Positions 39,327-48,660 are shown, counted from the first letter of the stretch. The stretch: 64,000 nt of DNA from FEB-25 sp963726315 (GCA_963726315.1 CAVSBZ010000005.1:682001-746000), one strand, 5' to 3'. Translations and numbers: made by a program. Notes: generated by a model from the letters alone, not told the origin.

Positions 39327-39764
39327 TTAATGGCTGTAAAGGATCAGGTGACCGTCAGCATTCACTTCGACGCGTAGCTTCGCTAAAGGGTGCGAAGCTG
39401 GACCATTCCGCAGGCTTCCGTCGGACAAAAAGCGGCTCCCGTGGCACGGACAGGCAAATCCATCGCTGGTCAGATTAACCGTACAGCCCAGGTGTGGGCA
39501 AACCAGGCTGAGGGCGCTGTAGCCCTGCTCATCATGGATGACGATCGCCTGCGCAGATGAGATGGTCCTCCGCGAGCTATTTGGATAATCGGCTGCGGGT
39601 CCCAGGTCAATCTCGCTGGGAGGGCCGGTCTCACTATTGTAGCTGATAAATCGACCCAGTGCGCCTAGTCCAAGTAGCGCTGAGCCTGCCAGGCTGACCT
39701 TTACCATCCAGCCCAAAAAGCCTCGCCTGGTTATGGCTTTATCTTTGGACGGCATGGCACTCAT
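39327..39764 (-). CDS. Rieske [2Fe-2S] protein, Tat-exported
   Basis: A 145-residue protein. The Tat signal TRRGFLGWMVKVSLAGSALLGLGAL is followed by a Rieske domain with C-P-H-L-G-C and C-P-C-H-G-S, the two Cys-His pairs that bind the cluster. It would take electrons from quinol on the outer face next to the cytochrome b encoded two genes upstream, forming a bc-type unit. Its start overlaps the preceding multihaem gene by 26 bp. Confidence 0.88.
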   Translation of the reverse strand: MSAMPSKDKAITRRGFLGWMVKVSLAGSALLGLGALGRFISYNSETGPPSEIDLGPAADYPNSSRRTISSAQAIVIHDEQGYSALSLVCPHLGCTVNLTSDGFACPCHGSRFLSDGSLRNGPASHPLAKLRVEVNADGHLILYSH

Positions 39765-40956
39765 GGCAGTAGTGCCCCTCCTGTTGGTTTGGGTTTTGTT
39801 GGCAGGCGCTGCCCATCACCGGCTTGAAGCTGAACATTTCGCTGGTCGCCTTGGAGGTCAGCTCATAGGAGGGCGTTTCGCCTGCTGCCCCCGCCTCCAC
39901 CCGGATGTTCCATAACGGCTCACCCTTGTCGGTCATCAAGATGGTATCCCCCACCTTCAAGTCTGTCACCGGGTTGAGAAATGCCATCCGCAGGGCAAGG
40001 TCATCTACGCTGGTGATGGTGTAGGTCATGGGCAGGGCGTCGGGTGTTCCGTGGCAGGTTTTACAGCGCACATACTGGATCTGCTTCTTGTTGCTGTAAA
40101 TCTGTCCGTCACCCATGGCTTCCTGGCGTGTATGGCAGTCCACACAGTCCAGGGTCCACTCACAGCGGGTGAACTCGGCGATCGGCTGGTAGTAGTCGTT
40201 CAATCGGTCAGTGGGGTTGTCTTCACGCGGATGGAACTGCATATCAGCCAGGCTGTAATTGCCGCGGTTGTGGCAGGCGTTGCATTGGCTATATTGTATG
40301 GAGATGGTTAGCTTGTGCACCTGGGTGCCATCATCTCGTGGGGCAGGGCTGTGGCAAGCGGAACATCCTGTCCACCGCTGATACGCTTCACCTTCCATGG
40401 GCGTGGCCGATAGGTGGCAGGTAAGGCAGTTGTTCGCAAATACCGTCAGCATCGGGGAGCTTTCTGCTGTCGGGTCAAATGCGGTCAGTCCATCGACCGC
40501 ATAGATCCCCATCTGTGCCACCAGGTCATCCTGGGCACCGAAAGCGTAGCGCACCTGGGCAATAGCTCCTGCATAGGTGGCTTGCAAGCTGGTAGTCACC
40601 CGTTGGATGTGGTCCCGGTTCGCCTGTGTTGTCCCGCTGTGGCACATTTCGCCCCCACACGAGGCTTCCACCACGGTCAAGTCCGCTGGGTTTGCTCCGC
40701 CCCGCATGGTGCTGTGAGCCAGGTTTGCCTCCAGAGCCAGTGGTTCACCCCCATGGCACACCACGCAGCCGAACGTTTCCACCGGGTGCGATTGGCTGAT
40801 TTCGGGTAGGTCTGCATGGCAGGTGATGCAGTACTCTGTTTGCCCGGTAATGCTGGGCGTGATGCTCATTGGCTTGGGGTTCCGGTTTTGCTGCCAGAAC
40901 ACCACGCCTGAAGCAATAAATAACAGGACCGCTACAATGAAGTAATTTCGCTGCAT
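39739..40956 (-). CDS. Membrane-anchored multihaem cytochrome c
   Basis: A 405-residue protein with an N-terminal membrane anchor (FIVAVLLFIASGVVFW) and eight C-x-x-C-H haem sites (CITCH, CVVCH, CLTCH, CSACH, CNACH, CVDCH, CKTCH, CHECH), plus a C-G-G-E-M-C-H that could be a ninth, widened site. Distal His residues are frequent. It should carry electrons outside the membrane between the bc-type unit and the Mo enzyme or an external acceptor. It lies between the cytochrome b and Rieske genes with 1-bp spacing and overlap. Confidence 0.9.
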   Translation of the reverse strand: MQRNYFIVAVLLFIASGVVFWQQNRNPKPMSITPSITGQTEYCITCHADLPEISQSHPVETFGCVVCHGGEPLALEANLAHSTMRGGANPADLTVVEASCGGEMCHSGTTQANRDHIQRVTTSLQATYAGAIAQVRYAFGAQDDLVAQMGIYAVDGLTAFDPTAESSPMLTVFANNCLTCHLSATPMEGEAYQRWTGCSACHSPAPRDDGTQVHKLTISIQYSQCNACHNRGNYSLADMQFHPREDNPTDRLNDYYQPIAEFTRCEWTLDCVDCHTRQEAMGDGQIYSNKKQIQYVRCKTCHGTPDALPMTYTITSVDDLALRMAFLNPVTDLKVGDTILMTDKGEPLWNIRVEAGAAGETPSYELTSKATSEMFSFKPVMGSACQQNPNQQEGHYCHECHAVQR

Positions 40957-40957
40957 G

Positions 40958-41989
40958 TTATTGGATGTAGTTGAGCAGGGTGAGTAGCACGATTGCCCCG
41001 GTTAAGATACCCACCATAACCTGCACATTTCGCCCCCCATGCGGGAACCATCTACCCAGCTCGGCGGATGATAAGCGTTGAGGGGTAATATAAGGCACCA
41101 ATGCCAGGATGAGCAGCGCTCCAAATGGGATTAGCACTCCAAAGATGAATGGGTTTCCCAACCTTAGCAACTGCTGCACCCACAGGAAAAACCAGGGAGC
41201 CATGCTCTCCGTGGCGGGAGCTGACCCTGCCTGGATACCCGGTGCCAGGGGTGCCGGTACCAGAACTGCCAAAATAATCAGGACAAGTGTTGCCCAAAGC
41301 ATTGCCAGACCCTCCCGACGGGCGAGCTCTTTGCGTGGGATGCGTTCTGTGCCAGTTCGCAGCTCGGGCGGGGGCACAGCAATGCCTCCGTCGCGTCTCA
41401 CACGGAAAATATGCCAGGCAATGATGATGATCATCACCACCGTCAATCCGAATAAATGCCAGGCATAGAAGCGGATGAGCGTGGTTGCCCCAACCTGGTT
41501 GCCACCTACCAGTACTGCGTATAGGCTCGCTCCTACAATCGGGATGGAGCGCACCAGGTTGGTGCCTGCCACCAGCGCCCAATGCACGCCTTCGTCCCAG
41601 CGTAAGACGTATCCGGTGAAGTCCAGGAACAGGCTCAGCACCAGCAGGGATAACCCCAGCAGGTAATTGAGCCGTCGGGGAGGCAGGTATGCCCCGGTAA
41701 ATACCACCCGCAGCAGGTGCATTGCACTCACCAGCACCAGCAGCTGCGCCGACCAGAAATGCAGGTTGCGTATCAGCCATCCAAACGGCACTAAAAAAGC
41801 CAGTTCCTGCACCGATTTAGCTGCCAGTTCGGGCGTGGGCAAGTAGAAGAAAGTTACCAGGATGCCTGTGACGCCCACCACCAGGGTCAAGAAAACAGCC
41901 AGTCCACCGGTTGCCAGCGTGTAGCGCAGCCTGGCTTGCGGCGCAGGGATCGTGGGTGGGTGCAGGTGGTCGTAAAAGGATGGGCGCAT
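40958..41989 (-). CDS. Cytochrome b/b6-type quinol-oxidising subunit
   Basis: A 343-residue, eight- to nine-helix cytochrome b. The haem-binding His pairs lie in helices containing RNLHFWSAQLLVLVSAMHLLRV and YAWHLFGLTVVMIIIIAWHIFRVRR. The typical FTGYVLRWD of cytochrome b6 follows the first pair. The C-terminal part corresponds to subunit IV. It oxidises quinol in the membrane and passes electrons to the Rieske protein and multihaem cytochrome encoded after it. Confidence 0.88.
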   Translation of the reverse strand: MRPSFYDHLHPPTIPAPQARLRYTLATGGLAVFLTLVVGVTGILVTFFYLPTPELAAKSVQELAFLVPFGWLIRNLHFWSAQLLVLVSAMHLLRVVFTGAYLPPRRLNYLLGLSLLVLSLFLDFTGYVLRWDEGVHWALVAGTNLVRSIPIVGASLYAVLVGGNQVGATTLIRFYAWHLFGLTVVMIIIIAWHIFRVRRDGGIAVPPPELRTGTERIPRKELARREGLAMLWATLVLIILAVLVPAPLAPGIQAGSAPATESMAPWFFLWVQQLLRLGNPFIFGVLIPFGALLILALVPYITPQRLSSAELGRWFPHGGRNVQVMVGILTGAIVLLTLLNYIQ

Positions 41990-42153
41990 ACGATTACTTA
42001 TTCGAGAATCACGAGGCCTGACAGGTCAACGATTGAGGCGCTCGGGTGGATTTGTTCAAGGTTATCCATAATACTTCCCCAGCACCCACTATTAATCTTT
42101 GGAAGAAATGACTTACGTTTTTGGTCGGATAGCTCCAGGTGAGAATCCAGAGG

Positions 42154-42951
42154 TCACTCCACTGCTTTCTGGTCACTTTCGAGCTTCTGGGATTTAAGCA
42201 CCTCTTTTTCCACCCCGTCTTCCCATTCCATTTCTTCCTTCAACATCTGGTTGTACCACTTTTCGTGGTGGGCACGCGCATACCATGCCGACACCTTGCC
42301 TGAAAACATCGAGAAGAACGCTTCCTTTTCCTCCGGGAAGATGGCACCCATATACACATGGATAAACAGCCAGGCGACAATGACGAAAACGCAGATGAAG
42401 TGGATTGGTTGGGCGATTTGCTTAACGATGGGTGGGAACAGGCTCTTAAACACCATCACCGGTCCGGTGATCATGATGCCTATGGTGCACACCACCACAA
42501 AATAGCTGTAGATCTTCTGCCCAGCGTTATAAGCATCCTGGGGAGGGAGTTCCTTATCCTTCATGAGGCCCAACATCTGTGGAGGTTTGATCAGCATCCA
42601 CTTGATGTCGTCCTTGTCCAGCAGCATGCGGTGGGCAGCGAATGGCACGAAGTACTTGCGGAACCCCAACAGCACATTGAACAGGATTACGAAGATCCAG
42701 ATGAAGCCGATGGTGTAATGAAAGCGGATCAAGTTGGCGTCACTCCCAAACAGGTTGCGGAACATCTCCTGCCACCAGACCGGGGTGATCCCCAGGCGCG
42801 GTGAGGAGATGATCGCAATCCCGGTAGTAAGCAGCAACAGCCATGAGGCCACATTGAACCAGTGAGTCAGGATATTCGCCAGGTTATGCTTCTTCAGCAT
42901 CTTCTGGCGCAAGCGCTGTCGTTCTGGCAGGGGTATGTTTTTATGGCTCAT
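42154..42951 (-). CDS. Formate-dehydrogenase-gamma-like cytochrome b subunit
   Basis: A 265-residue protein with four membrane helices and His ligands in NILTHWFNVASWLLL, RFHYTIGFIWIFV and IHFICVFVIVAWLFIHVYMG, the arrangement of FdnI-type diheme cytochromes b that link periplasmic Mo enzymes to the quinone pool. An acidic C-terminal tail (EEMEWEDGVEKEVL) extends into the cytosol. It follows the Fe-S subunit gene by about 20 bp and completes a catalytic-FeS-cytochrome b trio. Confidence 0.85.
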   Translation of the reverse strand: MSHKNIPLPERQRLRQKMLKKHNLANILTHWFNVASWLLLLTTGIAIISSPRLGITPVWWQEMFRNLFGSDANLIRFHYTIGFIWIFVILFNVLLGFRKYFVPFAAHRMLLDKDDIKWMLIKPPQMLGLMKDKELPPQDAYNAGQKIYSYFVVVCTIGIMITGPVMVFKSLFPPIVKQIAQPIHFICVFVIVAWLFIHVYMGAIFPEEKEAFFSMFSGKVSAWYARAHHEKWYNQMLKEEMEWEDGVEKEVLKSQKLESDQKAVE

Positions 42952-42972
42952 CTCTTACTCCTTCTGCTCATC

Positions 42973-43749
42973 CTAATCCTCAAAATCCTTCTCGCCTTCC
43001 AATAGCTGCTTGGTGAAGAACACCGCTTGTGCCAGGAACGTGGCACCCATTGCCACCGCCACCAGTGGGATTGCTACTTTCTTCCACCCCACTTCAGAAA
43101 TGGTGTAATGGGGGTCACGCGGTAGGGTGGCTTGGAGCACCTGTCCGAATGAGTCTGAGGAGAGGATCGCCTCGGTTTCCGCCAGGTTCAGGTAGTAGAT
43201 GTTCGGGTCGGTGTCGGTGCCGTTATTCTCATAATCCAACCGGGTCACCGATTTGGCATTGCTCAACGCGATGGATGCCTCCGAATTGGGGTCGTTCAAG
43301 TCACCGAACATGCGTGACTTTCCCACGCAAGTAGCCACACACGCTGGTTGTAAACCCACCTCCAGGCGCTGCACGCAGGCGTTGCATTTATCGACTACCC
43401 CGCGTTTCTGGTCGATATACCGCACGCCATACGGGCAGGCTTCCACACAGTACCCGCAGCCGATGCACGCTTCCTGGTCCACCAGCACCAGACCGGTGGT
43501 TGAATCTTTATAGGTGGCGCCGCTTACGCATACTTCAGTGCACGGTGGGTGGTCACAGTGCATACAGTTGTATGGTACGAAGGCACGGCTCAAAGTTGGC
43601 CATTCCCCCTGCACCTGTTGGTCGTGCACCCAGATGCGGGTGTGATCCATCGGAACGTTGTTCTCCACGCTGCATGCTACCAGGCATGCCCGGCAGTCGA
43701 TACAGCGGGCAACGTCAATCACGAAGGCATAGTGGTTTTTTGTCGGCAT
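42973..43749 (-). CDS. Four-cluster ferredoxin subunit of the Mo oxidoreductase, membrane-anchored
   Basis: The 258-residue protein contains four Cys clusters: CIDCRACLVAC, CMHCDHPPCTEVC, CIGCGYCVEACPYG and CNACVQR...CVATC, as in the electron-transfer subunits PsrB, PhsB and FdhB. A single C-terminal helix (VAIPLVAVAMGATFLAQAVFF) would tether it. It relays electrons between the catalytic subunit (gene 10 bp upstream) and cytochrome b. GAGGAGTAT precedes the ATG. Confidence 0.9.
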   Translation of the reverse strand: MPTKNHYAFVIDVARCIDCRACLVACSVENNVPMDHTRIWVHDQQVQGEWPTLSRAFVPYNCMHCDHPPCTEVCVSGATYKDSTTGLVLVDQEACIGCGYCVEACPYGVRYIDQKRGVVDKCNACVQRLEVGLQPACVATCVGKSRMFGDLNDPNSEASIALSNAKSVTRLDYENNGTDTDPNIYYLNLAETEAILSSDSFGQVLQATLPRDPHYTISEVGWKKVAIPLVAVAMGATFLAQAVFFTKQLLEGEKDFED

Positions 43750-43759
43750 ATACTCCTCC

Positions 43760-45952
43760 TCAAGCCTTCTTCACCGAGACGAAGGTCTGGCTCAGCGCCT
43801 GGCCTCCGCTGATGGGATCGGTATAGGTGACGTGCAGCTGCGAGTCGGATGCACCCACCCCATAGGCAGTCCGTAAAGCCATCGATAGATGTCCAAAACC
43901 TGGGGTCAGGTAGACGCAATCGCTGCGGATGGCGCTGGTCACTTCGAGTGCCACTTGCACCGAGCCGACAGGAGAGGTCACTTCAACCATGTCCCAATCC
44001 TTTAGTCCCAGGCTCTTGGCTGCCTCTTCAGCCATCCACAAGCGGGGTACATCCTGATATTTGTGGAGCAGTTGGTTGTTCTGGGTACCCATTTGTGTGT
44101 GCTGACCCACTTTGCCCGTCAGCAGGTAAAACTCACCCGCCTTGGGTTGGGGAGGCTCCAGCCAGGCTGGGACGGGGTCAAAGTTGTCTTTCTGTAACGC
44201 CGCAGAATACAGCTCGATCTTGCCGCTGGGTGTGCTCCACTGGTAAATGTCGCTTTCACCGCTCGACGGAACCGTGGCGCTACCCTGCAGCCGTAATTCC
44301 TCCAAGGTAATTCCGGTGGGAGCCAGCTGTTGGTTGATGTAGTCTTCTTCATCCGTGTATTGGAAGAAGTCAGCTAGACCAAGGCGTGTGCCAAGTTCTT
44401 TAAACACCCACAAGGCAGATTTTGCCTCGCCCTGGGGTTCGATCACCGGTTGCCGGATGAAGATCTGGTCACCCATCGGAACCAAGGGGTCGTAGCGTTC
44501 CAGGTAGGAGGCTTCAGGAAGGATCACGTCTGAGAACCAGTCGGTGTCATTGACCAGGATGTCCATGGTCACGATGAAGTCCATTTTATTGAAGGCTTCC
44601 AACGTTTTACTCCGATCGGGCAGGGAGAGGACCGGGTTTTGGCGCGAGATGAACCATCCGTGGGCTTCATAAGGCTTACCCTCCACGATCGAGTCACGCA
44701 GCTGCTGGAATACGCCAATCTTGAGCGGGACGAAGGGATACATCCATGGGACGCCGTCAAGGCGCTGGGCAGAAATACGAGGATAGGGTGGTTGAGGTGG
44801 GCTGCCCAACCCGCCGCCGCCCTCTCCAGCTGCGGGGAACAATGTCGTCCCCCAATTGCCCACCAGCGCATTCAGGATGGTGATGGCTCGCTCGGTGGGG
44901 AAGGAATTGATAAAGTTGGAAGTCCGCCAGCCGTTGTGGGCGAGTGCATACTTGCCTGCCCCGGCAAACTCCTGTGCGATTCGCCGGATGTCCTCCGCTT
45001 CCACCCCCGTCAGCGTGGATGCCCACTCCGGGGTGTAGCCCGTCACCGCCGATGCCACCTGCTCAAAACCCTGGGTGTACTGGTCGACGAAGCTGGTGTC
45101 GTAAAGCTTCTCGCTGATGATCACATTGATCAGCGCCAGGTGGAATGCCAGGTCGGTTCCCGGTCGGACGGGAAGCCATTCGGTCGCCTTGGAGGCCGTC
45201 TTGGTGAAGCGTGGGTCGATATACACCACCTTGGCTCCTCGGGCGATCGAATCCACCAGGTCGGTGGTTTCTGAAGTGGAAATCGCTTCCGTCAAGTTCC
45301 TCCCGGTAAGGATCAAGTACTGCAGCTGGCTGTAATCCCGGGCTGGCTCTTCCATCCCATAGGTGATCGTGTTGGCGACGATCATGGCATTGAAACACAG
45401 GCTGCGTTGGGTGCCGTAATTGGGCGAGCCAAATCCATATAGAAGGTTCTCGAATAGCGGCTGAGACAGGTTGTGGGTGGACGAGAAAACCATCGCTTCA
45501 GCCCCATACTTATCCTTAATTGCCAGCATGTTCTCCGCGACTGTTTCCAGGGCTTCGTCCCACGAAGCCTGCCGGAATTTGCCCTCACCACGCTTGCCCA
45601 CCCTGATGAGAGGGGTGAGTACCCGGTCGGGGTCGTAGGTGTTCATCAGCCCCGACTGTCCCCGGGCACACAGCTTGCCTTTAGAGTGGGGGTGCTCCGG
45701 GTTGCCTTCCAACTTAACCACCCTCCCCTCCACCACCCTGGCGCGCACTCCGCAGCGCCAGACGCACATCTCGCACATGGTGCAGATGTACCCGCTGCCA
45801 TTGGCATCCAATGTGCCTGCCTGCCGTGCGGCACTGGCGACCAGCGGTGGAATGAACTGCCCCACCGCGAATGCACCGACTGCCGCTGCACCCAACTTTA
45901 AGAAATTGCGCCTTGATAACCTTGAAGTAATAAAAAGCTCAGATTTCGGCAT
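43760..45952 (-). CDS. Tat-exported Mo-bisPGD oxidoreductase (polysulfide/thiosulfate reductase-like)
   Basis: The 730-residue catalytic subunit has a Tat signal (LSRRNFLKLGAAAVGAF) and the N-terminal [4Fe-4S] motif C-E-M-C-V-W-R-C with a fourth Cys in KLCARG. The probable Mo ligand is Cys in RSLCFNAMI. DMSO-reductase-family landmarks follow (GRNLTEA, IDPRFTKTASKATEWLPVRPGTDLA). The set with a PsrB-like Fe-S subunit and nearby sulfide and DsrE/YedE genes suggests a sulfur substrate such as polysulfide, thiosulfate, tetrathionate or sulfite; arsenate or other substrates cannot be excluded. Confidence 0.85.
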   Translation of the reverse strand: MPKSELFITSRLSRRNFLKLGAAAVGAFAVGQFIPPLVASAARQAGTLDANGSGYICTMCEMCVWRCGVRARVVEGRVVKLEGNPEHPHSKGKLCARGQSGLMNTYDPDRVLTPLIRVGKRGEGKFRQASWDEALETVAENMLAIKDKYGAEAMVFSSTHNLSQPLFENLLYGFGSPNYGTQRSLCFNAMIVANTITYGMEEPARDYSQLQYLILTGRNLTEAISTSETTDLVDSIARGAKVVYIDPRFTKTASKATEWLPVRPGTDLAFHLALINVIISEKLYDTSFVDQYTQGFEQVASAVTGYTPEWASTLTGVEAEDIRRIAQEFAGAGKYALAHNGWRTSNFINSFPTERAITILNALVGNWGTTLFPAAGEGGGGLGSPPQPPYPRISAQRLDGVPWMYPFVPLKIGVFQQLRDSIVEGKPYEAHGWFISRQNPVLSLPDRSKTLEAFNKMDFIVTMDILVNDTDWFSDVILPEASYLERYDPLVPMGDQIFIRQPVIEPQGEAKSALWVFKELGTRLGLADFFQYTDEEDYINQQLAPTGITLEELRLQGSATVPSSGESDIYQWSTPSGKIELYSAALQKDNFDPVPAWLEPPQPKAGEFYLLTGKVGQHTQMGTQNNQLLHKYQDVPRLWMAEEAAKSLGLKDWDMVEVTSPVGSVQVALEVTSAIRSDCVYLTPGFGHLSMALRTAYGVGASDSQLHVTYTDPISGGQALSQTFVSVKKA

Positions 45953-46016
45953 AGTTCACCTTTCAGCCTGTTGAGTCAGATCACGTGGTCGATCTGGTCA
46001 GGTTGGTTACTCAAGC

Positions 46017-46562
46017 TTATCTTTTCGTTGTAATCCTGCCCGCTCGATCAGGTAAAAAAGGAATAAGACGATCAGCGAAAACAACAGTACTGTTAGATAG
46101 GGATTCAGAATTCAACAAATCAGGAAGAACGACATTACCAAGATTTGCGATCTTGGAAATCAGTGGGAATACCTTTGAGTAGGTCAGACCATAAAGAACA
46201 CCACCAGCTAAGAAGCCCAATAGCCCAGGGCCAATATAATCCAGCTTACCTTCGCCGCTCCCGGCGGCGCAGGTGCCTGGTCAGTACCCAGCAAGTGCCA
46301 TACCCACCCCAAAAATCAGTCCGCCAAGCAGGTTGCCTACAATATACGTGGCAGGCACAGTGGGAAAGCTGACCCAACCCAGCCCACGGAAGATGTACAG
46401 CCCGATCATCGCCACGACAATTGCCGTTATCATAAATTTGAGGATTGTCATGTCAGTGAAACGGAACTGGTTGGCAATCTTATGGTATTTGGTTAAACCG
46501 GCTTTGTTAAGTGAAAACCCAAAGCCTACGCCCAGAATGATGGCTATGATAAATGTGGTCAT
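46017..46562 (-). CDS. YeeE/YedE transporter C-terminal half, probable selenoprotein (in-frame TGA)
   Basis: One frame of 181 residues is interrupted only by TGA at 46281-46283. It has four to five membrane helices. Just before the TGA is GGLIFGVGMALAGY, just after it PGTCAAGSGEGKLDY: the family motif G-Y-C-P-G-T, with the conserved Cys codon replaced by TGA. A perfect 6-bp hairpin CGCCGC-CGGGA-GCGGCG begins 12 nt after the TGA, as a bacterial SECIS would. YeeE/YedE proteins carry thiosulfate or other sulfur species, and YedE has been linked to selenium. A nonsense mutation or sequencing error is the alternative. Confidence 0.65.
46253..46269 (-). promoter_or_regulatory. SECIS-like hairpin
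   Basis: On the minus strand, nucleotides 12-28 after the TGA form CGCCGC-CGGGA-GCGGCG: six G-C/C-G pairs and a five-nt apical loop with GGG. Distance, small loop and loop G fit the bacterial SECIS model read by SelB. Confidence 0.55.
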
Positions 46563-46565
46563 GTT

Positions 46566-47120
46566 TTAATATCTCCTGCCGTAGATAATTAAAATGGTGA
46601 TGATGCCGGAAACCATAAATCCCGCCATAAATAAGAACGCGGCGGGTACAAACAGCATGCCACCCGAAATGGCCAAACCACTAGTGCAACCTCCAGCGAT
46701 ACCTGCCCCATATTCAACAATGATGGCGCCGACGAAGCCGAGTACCCAACGTTTCCAAGGCTGCGGACCAAAAATGCGTTTCCATTGGGCATCATCGTTG
46801 AAACGAAATTTAAACGTTCGACTAGTGAGAGCAGCCAGAGTACCACCGAATATGATGCCTACCAGCAGGACCACCGACCAGGTGATTTCAGGTCGTATGA
46901 CGGGTAAAGCCCGGCCTCCTTCCACACCCCAATAGACATTACTGAATATGCCGGGGGAGATTTTCTTACCAATCCACCCTGCTATGCTTTCGAACGCACC
47001 TGAAGCGCCTAGCAGAGTGTTGGCAAGTAGGACTGTTAGCAGTCCGACGATCCCTAGCAGGATACCCGCTATGTAAGGCGACCACATATCCTGGGAAATA
47101 AATGCTGTGATCCGTTTCAT
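46566..47120 (-). CDS. YeeE/YedE transporter N-terminal half
   Basis: A 184-residue protein with about five membrane helices. FGPQPWKRWVLGFVGAIIVEYGAGIAGGCTSGLAISGG contains the family's G-G-C-T-S-G motif with its transported-sulfur-handling Cys. It starts with a helix MWSPYIAGILLGIVGLLTVLLANTLLGASG. With the next gene, 3 bp away, it makes the split two-protein version of the transporter. It lies between the Mo enzyme and a multihaem cytochrome, consistent with sulfur-compound uptake. Confidence 0.85.
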   Translation of the reverse strand: MKRITAFISQDMWSPYIAGILLGIVGLLTVLLANTLLGASGAFESIAGWIGKKISPGIFSNVYWGVEGGRALPVIRPEITWSVVLLVGIIFGGTLAALTSRTFKFRFNDDAQWKRIFGPQPWKRWVLGFVGAIIVEYGAGIAGGCTSGLAISGGMLFVPAAFLFMAGFMVSGIITILIIYGRRY

Positions 47121-47157
47121 AATTCCTCCGTTTTTTTGGTATCAGATAAGTTGAGGA

Positions 47158-48072
47158 TCAGCTGCCTGCGATAGCCATCAGCAAGGCACGCGAATCTTTA
47201 TCCAATGACTGCACACGCTTCACCAATTCTGGGTCAAGGTGTGATAAGGCGTGCAGCATTTCGTTGGCTTGATCAGGGTTCGCCAGGATACGCTTTATCG
47301 CATGCAGACCTACCGGGTTTAACCTGGCGATAAGCGGGAGAAGCTCGGTCACTTCTTTGCTGTAACCCTCTATCACCGGTATTTGGTCTTCTTTGGGCGT
47401 CGGGGTTGCTTGGGAGCCGAAGAAACCTTTCAAACCTCTTCGTCGCCGCTCGTTCCAGTATATGAATGCACCCCCACCTAACAACAATCCCAATATCATC
47501 AGAACCAGGATCACATTTCCCCAGTTAATCGGGTGCTCTCCCAGCACGGTTTGTTGGTACTGTTGGACGTAATCGATGCTTCCGGGTTGGCTGACGACAA
47601 TGCCCCCTCCACCGCCAGAAGGCAGCGTCTCCATCGTTGAAGTGGTGACGGATGTAGCTACCGGGGTAACCGCGATTGGAGCGGTTCCGCCTCCTCCCAG
47701 GGTTACACCCAGCGTGGTGGCGTATTCCTGGGCAAGCGTGGTGTAATCACTGGGGTGGCACGATGCACAGCCGGCTTTTATATCAGATTCCCACGCTAGC
47801 ATACCCGTATGGGCCTGGGTCTTGTCGGTGCTTTGTGGGTTGCCCACATGGCAGCTGACGCATGCGTCGATCTGTGCGTGCTGGCTATGCCAGGCAGTCC
47901 CATCGTTATTCACCGGGTCCTGGCTTTGTGTTTCATGGCAGTTCTTGCACGATGACGCCTGGGAGCCGCATTGAGCGCTGGTTTTGGTGGTGTTTACAAG
48001 CAGAAAGAAACCCGCCATCAGCATGGCGCCAAGAAAAATGGGTATTAAATAACGTATCCTCGAACGTGGCAT
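47158..48072 (-). CDS. Triheme cytochrome c with membrane helix and cytoplasmic tail
   Basis: A 304-residue protein: signal anchor (YLIPIFLGAMLMAGFFLLV), three C-x-x-C-H sites (CKNCH, CVSCH, CASCH) within residues 42-106, a Gly/Thr-rich linker, a second membrane helix (VILVLMILGLLLGGGAFIYW) near residue 195, and a helical cytoplasmic domain of about 90 residues. It could pass electrons across or along the membrane for the sulfur system. First gene of the minus-strand run that continues with YeeE/YedE. Confidence 0.82.
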   Translation of the reverse strand: MPRSRIRYLIPIFLGAMLMAGFFLLVNTTKTSAQCGSQASSCKNCHETQSQDPVNNDGTAWHSQHAQIDACVSCHVGNPQSTDKTQAHTGMLAWESDIKAGCASCHPSDYTTLAQEYATTLGVTLGGGGTAPIAVTPVATSVTTSTMETLPSGGGGGIVVSQPGSIDYVQQYQQTVLGEHPINWGNVILVLMILGLLLGGGAFIYWNERRRRGLKGFFGSQATPTPKEDQIPVIEGYSKEVTELLPLIARLNPVGLHAIKRILANPDQANEMLHALSHLDPELVKRVQSLDKDSRALLMAIAGS

Positions 48073-48120
48073 ACCTTCCTCCTCAAAAGTATCATTCTCG
48101 AAGAACTATTCGTGAGCTGG

Positions 48121-48483
48121 TTAAACCCCGTTTGCCACCTGGCTCGCTACACTGTCACTTTCCATCAGGTTAGCCCGGTAGGTTAGCCGGTCGCGCAGCA
48201 CCAGGCGCAGCATATTCAGTGCATCCACCAGGCGCATATCCGTCAGGTGATATTCCAAAGTTGTCCCCTGGCGCACGGTGGAAACCAGGCCTCTTTCACG
48301 CAGCACCTTCAGGTTGCGCGAGGTGGCAGGTTGGCTGATGCCTAATTCTTCGGATAAGTCATTTACCGAACGAGGTTTTTCGGCCAAGGCGTAAATCATT
48401 AATATCCGATTGGGGTCAGCCAGGGCGGAGCAGATATCTGCATGCAGCTGTGAGACTTCTTGGGTCAGTTGGGGATTTGTCAT
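48121..48483 (-). CDS. ArsR-family transcriptional regulator
   Basis: A 120-residue winged-helix regulator: LADPNRILMIYALAEKPRSVNDLSEELGISQPATSRNLKVLRERGLV covers the HTH. Only one Cys (residue 18, in ADICSALADP), so a two-Cys persulfide switch of the BigR/SqrR kind is not evident. The ATG at 48483 aligns with its paralog at 50106; the longer frame to 48645 adds an unlikely Tyr-rich leader. Upstream lie an AT-rich ATATGTACATACGTATATGT stretch and a perfect palindrome at 48570-48586 shared with the SQR operon. Confidence 0.85.
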   Translation of the reverse strand: MTNPQLTQEVSQLHADICSALADPNRILMIYALAEKPRSVNDLSEELGISQPATSRNLKVLRERGLVSTVRQGTTLEYHLTDMRLVDALNMLRLVLRDRLTYRANLMESDSVASQVANGV

Positions 48484-48498
48484 AGATGGTTTATCCAA

Positions 48499-48586
48499 TA
48501 TATGTACATACGTATATGTCAATTTATGATATATTAGCTGATATTGTGTCACATATATAGTATGTTTCGTCACAAATAATTTGTGA
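48499..48586. promoter_or_regulatory. Operator-like palindromes between the ArsR and XRE-cupin genes
   Basis: TCACAAAT-A-ATTTGTGA at 48570-48586 is a perfect 17-bp palindrome. ATATATGTACATACGTATATGT lies at about 48499-48520. Both motif kinds recur before the second ArsR gene (50009-50025 and 50071-50092). Confidence 0.6.
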
Positions 48587-48660
48587 TACTGTAACATTAA
48601 ATGATGCATCGCACAACTATATATTACACGACTATGGAGGTTCAATGAGGAAGATCAATC

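Noticed and set aside
43760..45952. Formate dehydrogenase with selenocysteine
   Set aside because: The Mo-ligand position reads Cys and no in-frame TGA is present; overall motifs fit the polysulfide/thiosulfate reductase branch better.
48484..48645. N-terminal extension of the ArsR protein
   Set aside because: The extra 54 residues are Tyr/His-rich, absent from the paralog, and overlap the operator-like palindromes.
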